From the NCBI RefSeq assembly GCF_041206865.1, contig NZ_JBGEDP010000001.1, positions 1,240,001 to 1,304,000 of the forward strand: a stretch of 64,000 nucleotides of DNA. Direction: 5' to 3'. The notes beneath the pieces were generated by a model. That model searched no databases. It saw nothing but the letters and a program-made list of their open reading frames with translations, and had not been told where the DNA came from. The translations under genes were made by a program, and so were the position numbers. This document shows, piece after piece, positions 10,054-20,376 of the stretch (positions are counted from its first letter, which is position 1; each line of letters starts with the position of its first letter). This DNA comes from Mycobacterium sp. HUMS_12744610. GTDB taxonomy: Bacteria; Actinomycetota; Actinomycetes; Mycobacteriales; Mycobacteriaceae.

Positions 10054-11765
10054 TCCGGCACCGCCGCCGGCCTGCCCGTGCCGCGCCGCCTGCCTTCCTG
10101 CTCGACCATGACCGGGCGATTGCCCCCGAGCCCGGGAATCAGCGAGTCGCCGCGGAAGCTCACCAGGGTCTGCGCCAGCCCGAGGATGAGCAGGGCGGTG
10201 ACCGCGGTGAAGCCGATCCACCATTCCGTGTACACCAGGACGCCCAGCGCCCCGCCCAGCACCCAGGCCAGCTGCAGCGTCGACTCCGAGCGCCCGAACC
10301 CCGACGCCCGCGACTCCTCCGGCAGATCGTTCTGCAACGACGCATCCAGCGAGGCCTTGGCGATCGCGCTCGAGCCCGACGTGACCAGGGTGGCGATCAC
10401 CGCCACCATCAGGTTGCCCGCCACCGCCGCCGCCAGCGCGACGGTGCACACCGCCACCGCGCAGCGCACCACCAGCACCGCGGGCCTGCCCAGTTGCAGG
10501 CGGGCGCTGGCGAAGTTGCCGGCGAAGTTGCCGATGCCCGCCGCGGCCCCGATCATGCCCAGCATGCCCAGTTGCACCCAGCCGTTCGCCTGGTGCGCCT
10601 TGGCCACGAACGCCGGGTACAAGAACAAAAAGCCCACCATGACCTTCACGGTGCAATTGCCCCACAGCGAAGTGATGATGTTGCGGCCCAGTGGTTGTCG
10701 TAGTGTTCCGCTGACCTTTTTGACCTCTTCGGGCCAGCTGCGGCGCAGCGGGCCGCTGTCCCGGCGGTAGCTCAACGTCGCGGGGACTTCACCGGCGGTC
10801 ACCTCGACCCAGCGCGGAATCCGCATCGACAGCATGGCGCCGACGACCGTGACGGCGACGACGACGAACAACGCGCCCGGCAGCTTGAACAGGTGGGTGC
10901 AGACGAACTCGACACCCGCCGCGATCGCGCCGCCGGCGATGGTACCGCCCAGCAGGCCGAACACGGTCAGCCGGGAGTTGACCCGCACCAGGTCGATGGT
11001 CGGCGGCATCACCCTGGGCGTGACGGCGCTGCGCAGCACGCTGAACGACTTCGACAGCACCATCATGGCCAGCGCGCAGGGATAGAGCACCCACGAGGGA
11101 TAGCTGCCGGACGGGCCGTCGTAGTTCATGATCAACAGCGCCGCCAACCCCGTGCGCAGCGCGAACGAGGTCGCCAGCGCCACGCGGCGGCCGTGCTGCA
11201 ACCGGTCCAGCGCCGGACCGATCAGCGGCGCGATCACCGCGAACGGGGCGATGGTGATCAGCAGATACAGGGCGACACGGCCCTTGCTCTCCCCGGTGGC
11301 CGCGGCGAAGAATAGCGTGTTGGCCAGGGCCACGGCCATCGCGGCGTCCACCGCGAAATTCGCCACCACCGGCCAGGTCAGCGCCGTCAGCCCGGACTTG
11401 TCCGCGCCGTCGGCCGTGGCGGCGCGTTGCACCATCGAGTACATCCGGGAACCCATCTCCCGGCTGCGCTGCGCCGCGGCGCGGGTGACGGTGATGCGTT
11501 CGCCCGCGACGGGACCGCGCGGCGCGCTGCTACCGCGGTCCGGTTCGGGTCGTTCGCCCAGGGGCGGCAGGTAGCGGTTGGCGCTAGGCATCGGCGGTGG
11601 ACGGCGCGCGCGCCGCTGGTCGGAGCCGTCAGGCGGGTAGTTGGCCAGGCCGGGATGCGGGTTGGCCGCCCTCCGGAGGTCCGAATGGGTCCGGCGGCCC
11701 GGGTTGGGGGCCGCGCGGCCCGGATCGTCACGCCGCCGTCCAGACACCACGCAATTCTCTCTCAT
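10050..11765 (-). CDS. Major facilitator superfamily transporter (Rv0876c-like)
   Basis: A 571-residue protein with a polar, Arg/Pro-rich cytosolic N-terminus of about 130 residues followed by about 12 membrane segments (for example VALYLLITIAPFAVIAPLIG, and VFGLLGGTIAGGAIAAG). The motif APLIGPALDRLQHGRR resembles the MFS loop 2-3 signature. Substrate is unknown. It corresponds to Rv0876c. The start at 11765 (MRENCVVSG) is chosen over a further-upstream codon at 11858 because the extra residues overlap the divergent gene at 11845. The gene is coupled to the Rv0875c-like gene downstream. Confidence 0.85.
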   Translation of the reverse strand: MRENCVVSGRRRDDPGRAAPNPGRRTHSDLRRAANPHPGLANYPPDGSDQRRARRPPPMPSANRYLPPLGERPEPDRGSSAPRGPVAGERITVTRAAAQRSREMGSRMYSMVQRAATADGADKSGLTALTWPVVANFAVDAAMAVALANTLFFAAATGESKGRVALYLLITIAPFAVIAPLIGPALDRLQHGRRVALATSFALRTGLAALLIMNYDGPSGSYPSWVLYPCALAMMVLSKSFSVLRSAVTPRVMPPTIDLVRVNSRLTVFGLLGGTIAGGAIAAGVEFVCTHLFKLPGALFVVVAVTVVGAMLSMRIPRWVEVTAGEVPATLSYRRDSGPLRRSWPEEVKKVSGTLRQPLGRNIITSLWGNCTVKVMVGFLFLYPAFVAKAHQANGWVQLGMLGMIGAAAGIGNFAGNFASARLQLGRPAVLVVRCAVAVCTVALAAAVAGNLMVAVIATLVTSGSSAIAKASLDASLQNDLPEESRASGFGRSESTLQLAWVLGGALGVLVYTEWWIGFTAVTALLILGLAQTLVSFRGDSLIPGLGGNRPVMVEQEGRRRGTGRPAAVPE

Positions 11766-11844
11766 GGCCGCTTCCCGCGTCCGTAGGTCACCGGGTGTGG
11801 CTCGCACCCCTAGTATTGGAGGCGCGATGCAAAGAGAGGTAAGC

Positions 11845-12828
11845 GTGACCGGACCCATCGAGGAGACTGCCGCAGCGACCGTGGCCGACTGGCACGAGGG
11901 GCTGGCGGAGTTGCTCGCGGGTGCGGCCGACCAGGCCAGGGCGGCCGTGGAGGAGTTCAGTGGCCCGGACGCGGTCGGTGACTACCTCGGCGTGAGCTAC
12001 GAGGATTCCACGGCCGCAACCCACCGGTTCCTGGCGCACCTGCCCGGGTACCAGGGCTGGCAGTGGGCCGCCGTCGTCGCCGCTTATCCCGGTGCCGGGC
12101 ACGCCACCATCAGCGAGGTCGTGCTGATTCCCGGTCCGACCGCGTTGCTGGCGCCGGAATGGGTGCCCTGGGAGCGCCGTGTGCGGCCGGGGGACTTGAG
12201 CCCGGGAGATTTGCTGGCACCGGCTGCCGACGACCCGCGTCTGGTTCCGGGCTACACCGCCAGCGGTGACCCTCAGGTCGACGAGACCGCCGCGGAGGTC
12301 GGGCTGGGTCGACGCTGGGTGCTGGGCGTCGTGGGCCGGTCCGAGGCCGCCGAGAGGTGGCACACCGGAGACTACGGTCCCGAGTCCCCGATGGCGCGGT
12401 CCACCAAACGCGTCTGCCGCGACTGCGGTTTTTTCCTGCCGTTGGCGGGATCGCTGGGCGCGATGTTCGGGGTGTGCGGCAACGAGCTGTCCGCCGACGG
12501 CCATGTCGTGGACAAGCAATACGGGTGCGGCGCCCATTCGGACACACCGGCTCCGGCGGGTAGCGGCTCACCGCGGTACGAGGCATTCGACGACGGCGTG
12601 CTCGACGTCATGCAGGCGCCGGCGCCGGTCACGGAGCCCGAGGTCAAGGAGCCCGAGGTCACGGAGCCCGCGTCCCCGGAGCCCGAGGTCACGGAGTCCG
12701 AGGCCCCGGAGTCCGAAACTGCTCCCGCCGAACCCCGCCCCGAGCTCGAGCCGGAGCTGCCCGATACCCCGGAGTCCCCACCGGCGCCTCCGGAGCCCCA
12801 GCCCGAGCCGCTGGAGCCGCCGGACTAA
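11845..12828 (+). CDS. DUF3027 family protein (Rv0877-like) with acidic Pro/Glu tail
   Basis: A 327-residue protein. The first ~215 residues match the actinobacterial DUF3027 family (GYQGWQWAAVVAAYPG, LLAPEWVPWERRVRPGDLSP), with a zinc-ribbon-like pair of cysteines in RVCRDCGFF and FGVCGNELSADGHVVD. The last ~110 residues are a Pro/Glu/Ser repeat (EPEVTEP variants), longer than in M. tuberculosis Rv0877 (262 residues from memory). Function is unknown. GTG 11845 is preferred because AGAGAGG precedes it at suitable spacing; an in-frame ATG at 11827 is the alternative. The gene is divergent from the MFS gene. Confidence 0.85.
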   Translation: MTGPIEETAAATVADWHEGLAELLAGAADQARAAVEEFSGPDAVGDYLGVSYEDSTAATHRFLAHLPGYQGWQWAAVVAAYPGAGHATISEVVLIPGPTALLAPEWVPWERRVRPGDLSPGDLLAPAADDPRLVPGYTASGDPQVDETAAEVGLGRRWVLGVVGRSEAAERWHTGDYGPESPMARSTKRVCRDCGFFLPLAGSLGAMFGVCGNELSADGHVVDKQYGCGAHSDTPAPAGSGSPRYEAFDDGVLDVMQAPAPVTEPEVKEPEVTEPASPEPEVTESEAPESETAPAEPRPELEPELPDTPESPPAPPEPQPEPLEPPD

Positions 12829-13280
12829 CCGTTCTCGGCGGCGGCTTTGATCTTCGCCAGCGAGATATCGATGCCCGCGAGCAATTCGCGCTCGAATTTG
12901 GTGGTTCCGCCGAAAAACGCGTTCGCCGTGAGGTTCGAAAATGCCGTCACACCGTTTTCGGCGTGCCGACTCTCGATCAGCCGCGTGCCCCGGTCATGCG
13001 GCTCGAGCTCGTAGCTCCAGATGGTGCGGTTGACGTCGACCTTGAAGGCGAGCCGCTTTTCGGGGACGACCTCGATGACGGTGCATGTGGTGAACCAGAA
13101 CAACCAGCCGCGACGGTTGAGGTTGAGGGTGCGAACACCGGCGTGCAGCGGGCCGAACGCCTTCATCCACCGGCACTGTGGGCTCCACTGGCGCATGCGC
13201 CGCAAATCGGAGATCAGCTCCCAGACTTTCGACGCCGGTGCCGCGATCTCGATTTCGGCCTGCAGTAGCTCGGCGGCCAT
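12825..13280 (-). CDS. SRPBCC (START-like) family protein
   Basis: A 151-residue single-domain protein of the polyketide-cyclase/START-like fold, which binds hydrophobic ligands. It begins LLQAEIEIAAPASKVWELIS, the usual first strand and helix of the fold, continues RMRQWSPQC, and includes YELEPHDRGTRLIESRHAENG and a C-terminal long helix (ELLAGIDISLAKIKAAAE). The ligand is unknown. It is convergent with the DUF3027 gene and overlaps its stop by four bases. It lies at the position where M. tuberculosis has a PPE gene, so this is a local difference. Confidence 0.85.
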   Translation of the reverse strand: MAAELLQAEIEIAAPASKVWELISDLRRMRQWSPQCRWMKAFGPLHAGVRTLNLNRRGWLFWFTTCTVIEVVPEKRLAFKVDVNRTIWSYELEPHDRGTRLIESRHAENGVTAFSNLTANAFFGGTTKFERELLAGIDISLAKIKAAAENG

Positions 13281-13314
13281 AGATTCCCCCGAATCTCAAG
13301 TGTCCTGGGTGACT

Positions 13315-13590
13315 TTATCTCCGGTGGAGATACGTCTCGAGGCCGGCCTGCGCACCGCGGTCACCGCGACGGGCCGCGGCCAGCTGCCAGACGAAGATGC
13401 CCGTACCGAGCAACCCCACGGCCAGTCCGGCCACCGCCACCGGGCGCCAACTCTGCAGCGTCGGGACGAGGAAGGCGGCCACCGCGGCGGCCAGCCATCC
13501 CGCGGCGCCCACCGCGATGACCGGCCATACCTCGAGCAACGCTGGCGGCAGCGGTGGTGGTGTGCGGCTCCGGCCCGACTCGACGGACAT
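13315..13590 (-). CDS. Small two-helix membrane protein (Rv0879c-like)
   Basis: A 91-residue protein with a proline-rich start ([15 protein letters not shown]) and two hydrophobic segments ([19 protein letters not shown] and [20 protein letters not shown]), then a basic tail. Length and sequence match Rv0879c, of unknown function. The ATG at 13590 is the family start; the much longer open frame upstream is antisense to the MarR gene. It is divergent from that regulator, so the 181-base gap between them probably carries the promoters of both. Confidence 0.82.
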   Translation of the reverse strand: MSVESGRSRTPPPLPPALLEVWPVIAVGAAGWLAAAVAAFLVPTLQSWRPVAVAGLAVGLLGTGIFVWQLAAARRGDRGAQAGLETYLHRR

Positions 13591-13771
13591 AGCCCTCAAC
13601 ATAGCTTTGCCGGGCCTCGGGACGCCCCAAGGGGTGAGCCGGGTCGCCGGGAAACGCGCCGGCAGCAGCCGGTTCGGAGCCGCATTTGCCGCCGCGCGCC
13701 GACAAGGGTCCGCGCCGGTCGTTAGCCAGGTAGTCACGCCGAATTCTCCTGGTTGCGTGTACCCTCGCGCC

Positions 13772-14203
13772 ATGCCTGACAGCGATGCACGACTGGCCAG
13801 CGACTTGTCGCTGGCCGTGATGCGGCTGTCCCGCCAGCTGAGGTTTCGCAGCCCTCCCTCGCCGGTGTCGTTGTCGCAGCTGTCGGCGCTGGCGACGCTG
13901 CTCGGCGAGGGCGCGATGACCCCGGGCACGCTGGCGATCCGCGAGGGGGTCCGGCCGCCGTCGATGACAAGGGTGATCGCATCGCTCGCCGAGATGGGCC
14001 TGGTGGACCGCGTCCCGCACCCCGTCGACGGCCGGCAGGTGCTGGTCTCGGTGTCCGCGTCCGGCGCCGAGTTGGTCAAGGCGACGCGGCGTGCCCGGCA
14101 GGAGTGGCTGGCCAAGCGGCTCTCGACGCTGGACAGCCGGCAACGCGAGACCCTGCGCGCCGCCGCTGACCTGATGCTGGCCCTCGTCGACGAAAGCCCG
14201 TGA
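13772..14203 (+). CDS. MarR-family transcriptional regulator (Rv0880-like)
   Basis: A 143-residue winged-helix regulator. [20 protein letters not shown], then [20 protein letters not shown], form the helix-turn-helix, followed by the wing [21 protein letters not shown], whose DGRQ/R signature is typical of MarR. Length equals M. tuberculosis Rv0880. MarR proteins repress their own operon and neighbours and respond to small ligands; a divergent membrane protein gene (13315-13590) is an obvious candidate target. The stop overlaps the start of the SpoU gene (GTGA). Confidence 0.92.
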   Translation: MPDSDARLASDLSLAVMRLSRQLRFRSPPSPVSLSQLSALATLLGEGAMTPGTLAIREGVRPPSMTRVIASLAEMGLVDRVPHPVDGRQVLVSVSASGAELVKATRRARQEWLAKRLSTLDSRQRETLRAAADLMLALVDESP

Positions 14204-15022
14204 GCGACGGCCCGGACGTTCACGACGTCGACGATCCCGACGATCCCCGTCTCGACGACTTCCGCGACCTTAACAGCGTCGATCGTCGTCCCGACCTGCC
14301 CAGCGGCAAGGGTGGTGATCGCCGAGGGCGTCTTGGTCGTCCAGCGCATGCTCGCCTCCCGGTTCACCCCGCACGCCCTGCTGGGCACCGATCGGCGGCT
14401 GGCCGAACTCGCGGACGACCTCACCGGCGTCGCGGCGCCGTTTTATCGAACCTCCGCCGAGGTCATGGCGCAGGTGGTTGGTTTTCATCTCAACCGGGGC
14501 GTGCTGGCGGCCGCCAGGAGGGTGCCCGAACACGGGGTGGACCAGATCGCCGCGGGGGCCCACACCCTTGCGGTGCTCGAGGGGGTCAACGATCACGAGA
14601 ACCTGGGCTCGATGTTCCGCAACGCCGCGGGGCTGGGCGTGGACGCGGTGGTGTTCGGCAGCGGCTGCGCCGACCCGCTGTACCGTCGCGCCGTCCGGGT
14701 GTCCATGGGGCATGCGTTGCTGGTGCCCTACGCGCGGGCCACCGACTGGCCCGCCGACCTGGTGACGTTGCGAGAACGCGGGTTCCGGCTGCTGGCGATG
14801 ACCCCGCGCGGCGACGCTTGTGCGCTGCCGGAGGCGATGGCGGAGTTGCGCGACGAACGGGTCGCGATCGTCGTGGGCGCCGAAGGCCCGGGACTGACGG
14901 CCACCACGCTGCGGTTGAGCGATATGCGGGTGCAAATCCCCATGTCGCGGGGCACCGACTCGCTCAACGTGGCGACTGCGGCCGCCGTGGCGTTCTACGA
15001 ACGCTCTAGGCTGCGTTCGTGA
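14200..15022 (+). pseudogene. TrmH/SpoU RNA 2'-O-ribose methyltransferase, N-terminal frameshift (Rv0881-like)
   Basis: The gene should make a SpoU-type RNA methyltransferase. The N-terminal ~38 residues (DVHDVDDPDDPRLDDF, SVDRRPDLPSGK) are in frame from GTG 14200, but the rest is in another frame from 14312 (VVIAEGVLVVQRMLASRF). One extra or two missing bases near 14309-14312 break it. The catalytic SPOUT domain downstream is intact: NDHENLGSMFRNAAGLGVDA, IVVGAEGPGLT and IPMSRGTDSLNVATAAAVAF are the three family motifs. A 236-residue protein could start at GTG 14312, but no ribosome-binding site is evident there. A sequencing error is possible. It overlaps both neighbours by four bases. Confidence 0.8.
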
Positions 15023-15294
15023 ACGAGTCGGTGCCGTGGGCCACGGGATTGGCGGTCGCGGGGTTCGTCGCCGCGGTGACCGGCGCCGCGATAGTGGTGC
15101 TGAGCCTCGGGTTGATCCGGGTGCATCCGTTGTTGGCGGTCGGCCTCAACGCGGTGGCGGCCGGCGGGCTGGCGCCCAGCTTGTGGGGGTGGCGGCGGAC
15201 GCCGGTGCTGCGCTGGCTGGTGCTGGGCGCAGGGGTCGGTGTGGTCGGCGGGTGGCTGGCGCTGCTGGCCCTGACGGTGTCCGGGAACAGCTAG
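15019..15294 (+). CDS. Small membrane protein, DUF2537-like (Rv0882-like)
   Basis: A 91-residue protein with three hydrophobic stretches (ATGLAVAGFVAAVTGAAIVV, LLAVGLNAVAAGGLA, LVLGAGVGVVGGWLALLAL). Its short length, composition and position after the SpoU gene match Rv0882. Function is unknown. The GTG start overlaps the methyltransferase stop by four bases, so it is coupled to the MarR-SpoU operon. Its stop overlaps the convergent sepH stop by four bases. Confidence 0.82.
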   Translation: MNESVPWATGLAVAGFVAAVTGAAIVVLSLGLIRVHPLLAVGLNAVAAGGLAPSLWGWRRTPVLRWLVLGAGVGVVGGWLALLALTVSGNS

Positions 15295-16091
15295 CGCTGC
15301 CCGCTCGAGCGCACCCCGAGCAGCACGTCTTCCCAGGCCGGAATGGCCGGCTTGGCCGTCTTGCTCGCCTTGCCGCGCCGGGTGGGCGCGGGTTGCTCGG
15401 GCGGCGCAGGAGCGGCGGGCGCAGCGGCCTCCGGCGCGGTCTCCGGTTCGGCGGTCTCCTCGAGGTCGAGGTGGGCCACCCGCGCGAGCGGCCGCAGCGG
15501 GCGTTCGAAGTTCGGGTCGATCAGCTCGCTGGCCGCGTCGTCGACCGCGGTGACCGTTCCGCCGTGGGCGCCGGGCATGAAGCAGAAGTGTGCGAGGTTG
15601 TCGGAGCGGCCCACCTTCCAGGCCAGCTGAACCGTCCACCGGTTGTCTTCGTTGCGCCAGGCGTCCCAGCCGATCTGGTGCGGGTCGAGGCCACGCGTCA
15701 CCAGGGCCGTGCTCACGGTTTCCAGCAGCGTCAGCACCGCGGGGCCGTCGGCGAGCACCGGATGTGCGGCCGTCGCCAGCTCGGCCGCGCGGGCGCGTTC
15801 CAGCAGCACCGGGTGTGCGAACCGGCGAACCCGCGAGATGTCGGAGCCCGACGCAGTGGCCACCTGCTCGACGGACGCGCCGGCGCGGATTTTCGACTGA
15901 ATTTCCCTGGGACTCAGCATGTTCGTGATCTCGATGTCGAGCTGCGGTTGCTCCGAGGCTGTGGGGCCGTCCCGCAGGGCGGCCCGCAACCGGTCATCGA
16001 CCGCCAGCTTGAACTGGTTCGCGGGGTCGCCGCCTTCGCAGATGAGGTATTTGCCGTCGGCATCGAGCCCAACCAACTTGAGTTCCCGCAT
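15291..16091 (-). CDS. sepH: Cell-division protein SepH
   Basis: A 266-residue protein of the actinobacterial SepH (DUF3071) family, which stimulates FtsZ assembly at the septum. The N-terminal domain reads MRELKLVGLDADGKYLICEG and includes a helix-turn-helix-like segment (MLSPREIQSKIRAGASVEQV, then SRVRRFAHPVLLERARAAEL). A tryptophan-rich segment (IGWDAWRNEDNRWTVQLAW) follows. The C-terminal ~70 residues are Ala/Pro-rich and end in IPAWEDVLLGVRSSGQR, a conserved tail. It matches Rv0883c. The ATG at 16091 is the family start. The gap to serC (16092-16211) probably carries its promoter. Confidence 0.9.
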   Translation of the reverse strand: MRELKLVGLDADGKYLICEGGDPANQFKLAVDDRLRAALRDGPTASEQPQLDIEITNMLSPREIQSKIRAGASVEQVATASGSDISRVRRFAHPVLLERARAAELATAAHPVLADGPAVLTLLETVSTALVTRGLDPHQIGWDAWRNEDNRWTVQLAWKVGRSDNLAHFCFMPGAHGGTVTAVDDAASELIDPNFERPLRPLARVAHLDLEETAEPETAPEAAAPAAPAPPEQPAPTRRGKASKTAKPAIPAWEDVLLGVRSSGQR

Positions 16092-16211
16092 GGCTTCTCC
16101 TCGCAGGGTCCAGGTGCATGGCAAAGGACCCGTCACGTGCGCACTCTAGTCCAGCTGACGCCCGTAACCGGGCCTGACACGCTGGCCGGTTGCGAGCTGA
16201 TGACGCCGAAG

Positions 16212-17432
<1,221 letters not shown>

Positions 17433-17529
17433 TCACAGTGGTCCAAGGGGGTCTGGAACATATCCAGTACCTGCGGTACCGTCTAGACATTGCACGTCCG
17501 AATGTAAACCTCGCTTGGGGAGGCTCGGG

Positions 17530-18555
17530 ATGGACAGGACGCGAATGGTCCGGCGTTGGCGCCGCAACATGGAGGTGCGCGACGACGCCGAGTACGTCGA
17601 CATGCTCGCCACACTGTCCGAGGGGTCGGTGCGGCGAAACTTCAACCCGTACACCGACATCGACTGGGACTCGCCGGAGTTCGCGGTCACCGACGACGAC
17701 CCGCGGTGGATCCTGCCGGCGACCGACCCGCTGGGGCGCCACCCCTGGTACCGGGCGCAGTCCGAAGAGCGCCAGATCAAGATCGGCATGTGGCGCCAGG
17801 CCAACGTGGCCAAGGTGGGACTGCACTTCGAATCCATCCTGATCCGCGGCCTGATGAACTACACGTTCTGGCTGCCCAACGGGTCTCCGGAATACCGCTA
17901 CTGCCTGCACGAATCCGTCGAAGAGTGCAACCACACGATGATGTTCCAGGAGATGGTCAACCGCGTCGGCGCCGACGTCCCCGGGATGCCGCGGATGCTG
18001 CGCTGGCTCTCGCCGCTGGTGCCGTTGGTGGCCGGCCCGCTGCCGGCGGCGTTCTTCATCGGGGTGCTCGCCGGTGAGGAGCCCATCGACCACACGCAGA
18101 AGAACGTGCTGCGCGAAGGCAAGTCGTTGCACCCGATCATGGAACGGGTGATGGCCATCCACGTGGCCGAGGAGGCGCGGCACATCTCCTTCGCCCACGA
18201 GTTCCTGCGCAAGCGGTTGCCGGAGCTGACCCGCAGGCAACGGTTCTGGATCTCGCTGTTCTACCCGCTGACGATGCGCGTGCTGTGCCAGGCCATCGTG
18301 GTGCCGCCGAAGGCGTTCTGGGACGAGTTCGACATCCCCCGCGAGGTCAAGAAGGAACTCTTCTTCGCCTCGCCCGAGTCGCGAAAGTGGCTGAGCGACA
18401 TGTTCGCCGACGTGCGGATGCTGGCGTGTGACACCGGCCTGATGGAGAGCCGTCTGGCGCGGCTGATGTGGCGGATCTGCAAGATCGACGGCAAGCCGTC
18501 GCGCTACCGCAGCGAGCCGCAACGCCGGCACCTTGCCGTGGCCCCGGCCGCCTAG
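17530..18555 (+). CDS. AurF-like diiron oxygenase (Rv0885-like)
   Basis: A 341-residue protein of the AurF (para-aminobenzoate N-oxygenase) family of diiron enzymes. Likely iron ligands occur in LHESVEECNHTMMFQEM (about residues 130-146) and HVAEEARHISFAHE (about 214-227), with further acidic residues in the flanking helices. The substrate in mycobacteria is unknown. The ATG at 17530 has GGGGAGG six bases before it and gives MDRTRMVRRWRRNMEV, like Rv0885; an earlier codon at 17515 lacks such a site. A short gap of 17 bases separates it from fprB, whose product could supply electrons; that is inference. Confidence 0.88.
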   Translation: MDRTRMVRRWRRNMEVRDDAEYVDMLATLSEGSVRRNFNPYTDIDWDSPEFAVTDDDPRWILPATDPLGRHPWYRAQSEERQIKIGMWRQANVAKVGLHFESILIRGLMNYTFWLPNGSPEYRYCLHESVEECNHTMMFQEMVNRVGADVPGMPRMLRWLSPLVPLVAGPLPAAFFIGVLAGEEPIDHTQKNVLREGKSLHPIMERVMAIHVAEEARHISFAHEFLRKRLPELTRRQRFWISLFYPLTMRVLCQAIVVPPKAFWDEFDIPREVKKELFFASPESRKWLSDMFADVRMLACDTGLMESRLARLMWRICKIDGKPSRYRSEPQRRHLAVAPAA

Positions 18556-18572
18556 CACGTCCCGGTTGCCAC

Positions 18573-20270
18573 ATGCCGCATGTGATCACCCAGTCGTGCT
18601 GCAACGACGGGTCCTGCGTTTACGCGTGTCCGGTGAACTGCATTCACCCGACACCGGATGAGCCGGGCTTTGCCGCCTCGGAGATGTTGTACATCGACCC
18701 GGTGGCTTGCGTGGACTGCGGTGCCTGCGTGAGCGCCTGCCCGGTGGGCGCGATCGTGCCCGACAACCGGCTGGAAGCCAGGCAGCTGCCGTTCGTCGAG
18801 ATCAACGCGTCGTTCTACCCGAAGCGGCCCGCGGGGGAGAAGTTGCCGCCCACCTCGAAGCTGGCGCCCGTGATTCCCGCGGCCGAGGTGCGCGCCCGTC
18901 GCCGGCCGCTGACCGTGGCGATCGTGGGGTCCGGCCCGGCGGCGATGTATGCCGCCGACGAACTGCTCACCCAGCCTGGCGTGCGGGTCAACGTGTTCGA
19001 GAAGCTGCCCACGCCGTACGGGCTGGTGCGTGCCGGGGTCGCCCCCGATCATCAGAGCACCAAACAGGTCACAAAGCTGTTCGACCGGGTCGCCGGCCAT
19101 CGCCACTTCCGGTTCTACCTCAACGTCGAGGTCGGCGAACACCTGAGCCATGCCGATCTGTCGGCGCACCATCACGCCGTGCTCTACGCCGTCGGTGCAC
19201 CCGAGGACCGTCGGCTCGATATCGACGGGATGGGCCTCGCGGGCACCGGCACTGCCACCCAGGTGGTCGCGTGGATCAACGGCCATCCCGACTTCGCCGG
19301 GCTTGCGGTCGATCTCAGTCACGAGCGCGTGGTGATCATCGGCAACGGCAACGTCGCCCTCGATGTGGCCCGGGTGCTCACCGCGGACCCGGACGACCTG
19401 GCCCGCACCGACGTCTCCGACCGCGCGCTGGACGCATTCCGACGCTCCGCGGTGCGCGAAGTGGTGATCGCCGCGCGGCGTGGACCCGCCCACTCGGCGT
19501 TCACGTTGCCCGAGTTGATCGGGCTCACGGGCTGCTCCGAGGTCGTGTTGGACGCCGGTAACCACGAATTGGTCGCGCGGGATCTCGTGACGGCGTCGGA
19601 CTCGTTGACCAGGACCAAGCTGGAGATCCTGAGCAAGCTCGGCGACGGGTCGGCGCCGCCCCCGGCTGCCGGGCGCCCGCGAATCCGGTTGGCGTACCAG
19701 CTCACACCCGAGCGCGTGCTCGGTGAGCACCGCGCCACCGGCGTGGAGTTCTCGGTCACCGGCACCCGGGAGTTGCGCCGGCTCGACGCGGGTCTCGTGC
19801 TGACGTCGATCGGCTATCGCGGCAAGATGATTCGCGACCTTCCGTTCGACGAGTCAGCCGGTGCGGTCCCCAACGAGGATGGACGGGTGGTGGACCCCGG
19901 CTCCGGCCGGCCGATGCCGGGCACCTATGTCGCAGGCTGGATCAAGCGGGGGCCCACCGGTTTCATCGGTACCAACAAGTCCTGCTCCTTCCAGACGGTG
20001 CAGGCCCTGGTCGCCGATTTCAACGCCGGCGAGTTGGCCGCCCCGGTGGCCCGGCCCGAGGCATTGGAGGAGCTGGTGCGGGCCCGCCGGCCCGACGTCG
20101 TCGGCTCCGCCGGGTGGCGTGCGATCGACTCCGCCGAGGTCGCCCGCGGCAGGCGCGACGGACGGCCGCGCAACAAGTTCACCGAAGTCGCCGACATGCT
20201 CGCGGCCGCGTCAACCGCCCCGCCCCCGCGGCGGCAGAAGCTGCTCGACCGCCTGCTGGACCGGGGTTAG
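18573..20270 (+). CDS. fprB: Ferredoxin/ferredoxin-NADP reductase FprB
   Basis: A 565-residue fusion. The N-terminal ~100 residues are a ferredoxin with two cluster motifs, CNDGSCVYACPVNCIHP and CVDCGACVSACPVGAI. The rest is an adrenodoxin-reductase-type flavoprotein: VAIVGSGPAAMYAADELL binds FAD, YGLVRAGVAPDHQSTKQV is family-typical, VVIIGNGNVALDVARVL binds NADPH, and GWIKRGPTGFIGTNKSC closes the FAD site. The protein passes electrons between NADPH and ferredoxin-dependent oxygenases. It corresponds to Rv0886. The ATG at 18573 follows the diiron oxygenase gene by 17 bases, so the two likely form an operon. Confidence 0.95.
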   Translation: MPHVITQSCCNDGSCVYACPVNCIHPTPDEPGFAASEMLYIDPVACVDCGACVSACPVGAIVPDNRLEARQLPFVEINASFYPKRPAGEKLPPTSKLAPVIPAAEVRARRRPLTVAIVGSGPAAMYAADELLTQPGVRVNVFEKLPTPYGLVRAGVAPDHQSTKQVTKLFDRVAGHRHFRFYLNVEVGEHLSHADLSAHHHAVLYAVGAPEDRRLDIDGMGLAGTGTATQVVAWINGHPDFAGLAVDLSHERVVIIGNGNVALDVARVLTADPDDLARTDVSDRALDAFRRSAVREVVIAARRGPAHSAFTLPELIGLTGCSEVVLDAGNHELVARDLVTASDSLTRTKLEILSKLGDGSAPPPAAGRPRIRLAYQLTPERVLGEHRATGVEFSVTGTRELRRLDAGLVLTSIGYRGKMIRDLPFDESAGAVPNEDGRVVDPGSGRPMPGTYVAGWIKRGPTGFIGTNKSCSFQTVQALVADFNAGELAAPVARPEALEELVRARRPDVVGSAGWRAIDSAEVARGRRDGRPRNKFTEVADMLAAASTAPPPRRQKLLDRLLDRG

Positions 20271-20306
20271 CGGCCGCGCGCTCGCGCTCCCGCTCCCCGC
20301 GAGCGT

Positions 20307-20328
20307 GCGTGTCGGTACGCCGACACGC
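20307..20328. terminator. Hairpin between convergent fprB and citA
   Basis: A perfect 9-base stem (GCGTGTCGG with CCGACACGC) closes a TACG loop, midway between the two convergent stops. It has no T-run, which is common for mycobacterial hairpin terminators. It could serve both genes. The gap holds nothing else obvious. Confidence 0.55.
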
Positions 20329-20376
20329 CGTGACAGCCGTCAGTTTGCGCGCGCTCGCGCGTCCGCCGTGGCGCGC

